NCBI GenBank assembly: GCA_045345765.1
Contig: CP148265.1
Location: forward strand, 1,736,001-1,800,000
Length of the DNA stretch: 64,000 nucleotides
Origin: JAOARY01 sp045345765
GTDB taxonomy: Bacteria; Bacillota; Clostridia; Peptostreptococcales; Peptostreptococcaceae
Direction: 5' to 3'
Under the pieces are notes generated by a model, which was not told where the DNA came from, ran no database searches, and saw only the letters and a program-made list of their open reading frames with translations. The number at the start of each line of letters is the position of its first letter. Position 1 is the first letter of the stretch. Of the stretch, positions 63,340 through 64,000 are shown piece after piece. A program made the position numbers and the translations under genes.

Positions 63340-64000
63340 ATGGATATAAGAAATTTAAAATCTTGTGAATTTGATGAAGCTTCAAATCTTATAAATGAAG
63401 TATTTAGATTGGATAGAAATGAAAAACCAACAATGGTAAAGGAATTTCCTCTTTTATTAAATGAAAATAATATAAAAAGAAGTGTTGGATTATTTGTAGA
63501 TTCAAAATTAGTATCTATAGTAAATAATGTAGTATTAGATATTCATTTACCGAACACCTTACTAAAAGGAGCTTTTGTTGGAGCTGTATGTACAAATAAA
63601 GATTATGAATCTAATGGTTATTCATCTAAGGTACTTGATTTAGTAGAAAAAAATTTAAAAGAAGAAAAGCTTGATTTTGTTTCTATATCAGGAACAAGAA
63701 CTTTATATACAAGAAGAAAATTAATAAAGGCAAATTCTTTTTATGAATATAAATTAGCAGATAAGAAGAAGTATTTTGATTTAGATAATCATAAATTAAT
63801 AGATTTTGATGATGAATATCTTGAAGAAATATTAGATAGCTATAATCAAAGTTCAACGAGATTTAGAAGAAGCAAAAAAGAATTAGAAATATTACTCGAT
63901 TCAGCAACAACGCCATTAAGAAACTATAGTTATAAAAAATTTATCATAGTTGATAAAAATAATATGTATAGAGGTTATATAATAATAAGATTTATAAATG
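63340..64000 (+). CDS. GNAT-like acetyltransferase (partial, 3' end outside window)
   Basis: The first 220 codons are in the window. After AAGGGTGGGG and ATG 63340 it reads MDIRNLKSCEFDEASNLINE, KGAFVGAVCTNKDYESNGYS (acetyl-CoA-loop-like) and SKVLDLVEKNLKEEKLDFVS, the pattern of GNAT proteins of the Eis/Yitk-like kind. It may be co-transcribed with the ABC importer (31 bases downstream). The link to sugar import is unknown. Confidence 0.75.
   Translation, partial: MDIRNLKSCEFDEASNLINEVFRLDRNEKPTMVKEFPLLLNENNIKRSVGLFVDSKLVSIVNNVVLDIHLPNTLLKGAFVGAVCTNKDYESNGYSSKVLDLVEKNLKEEKLDFVSISGTRTLYTRRKLIKANSFYEYKLADKKKYFDLDNHKLIDFDDEYLEEILDSYNQSSTRFRRSKKELEILLDSATTPLRNYSYKKFIIVDKNNMYRGYIIIRFIN

Noticed and set aside
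1..64000. tRNA or rRNA genes.
   Set aside because: I scanned for the GGTTCGANTCC T-arm signature and rRNA-like GC-rich stretches and saw none; a tRNAscan run would be decisive.

Overview
The window is AT-rich (roughly 30% GC by eye) and reads like a chromosome of a strictly anaerobic low-GC Gram-positive bacterium of the class Clostridia, probably close to the Peptostreptococcaceae. The signs are strong AGGAGG-type ribosome sites with many TTG starts, a ferredoxin-dependent 2-oxoacid oxidoreductase, the succinate/4-hydroxybutyrate pathway, a glmS ribozyme and AT-rich U-tailed terminators. No tRNA, rRNA or CRISPR array was seen. The assignment to a family is inference; no marker gene settles it.

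Bases 1-2600 hold the end of a four-subunit 2-oxoacid:ferredoxin oxidoreductase operon. Bases 2800-7750 carry a GGDEF/EAL signalling protein, glmM, and a PAS-AAA-Fis activator of sigma-54 RNA polymerase. Bases 7950-16060 are the metabolic core: a permease, 4-hydroxybutyryl-CoA dehydratase, a NifU-like Fe-S protein, 4-hydroxybutyrate CoA-transferase, 4-hydroxybutyrate dehydrogenase and succinate-semialdehyde dehydrogenase. Together these link succinyl-CoA and crotonyl-CoA. Both the permease and the dehydratase have well-spaced -24/-12 (sigma-54) promoters, so the neighbouring activator is the obvious candidate regulator. The convergent gap at 16060-16470 holds an unexpected cluster of DnaA boxes. 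glmS with its ribozyme follows (17490-19551).

Bases 19600-28500 are an accessory, rearranged region. A compact four-gene operon (SF1 helicase, unknown 540-aa protein, ImmA/IrrE-type metalloprotease, membrane protein) sits between two inverted copies of a 193-bp palindromic MITE-like element and beside several broken genes (acetyltransferase, AAA15-type ATPase). It looks like an uncharacterised defence or stress cassette. Just downstream an IS605-type element with intact TnpB and decayed TnpA lies inside a broken exonuclease gene.

From 28500 to 56450 there is a mosaic of mostly single-gene units: katG, guanine deaminase, several GNAT acetyltransferases, a MccF/LdcA-like peptidase with a HEAT-like partner, two MATE transporters, CorA, a B12-binding protein, a PAS-GGDEF cyclase, and DUF5320/DUF134 genes. 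Many have their own hairpin terminators. Bases 56790-60009 hold two tandem S41-like secreted peptidases, and 60329-63308 a sugar-type ABC importer (binding protein plus two permeases, no ATPase), followed by an acetyltransferase-like gene cut by the window end.
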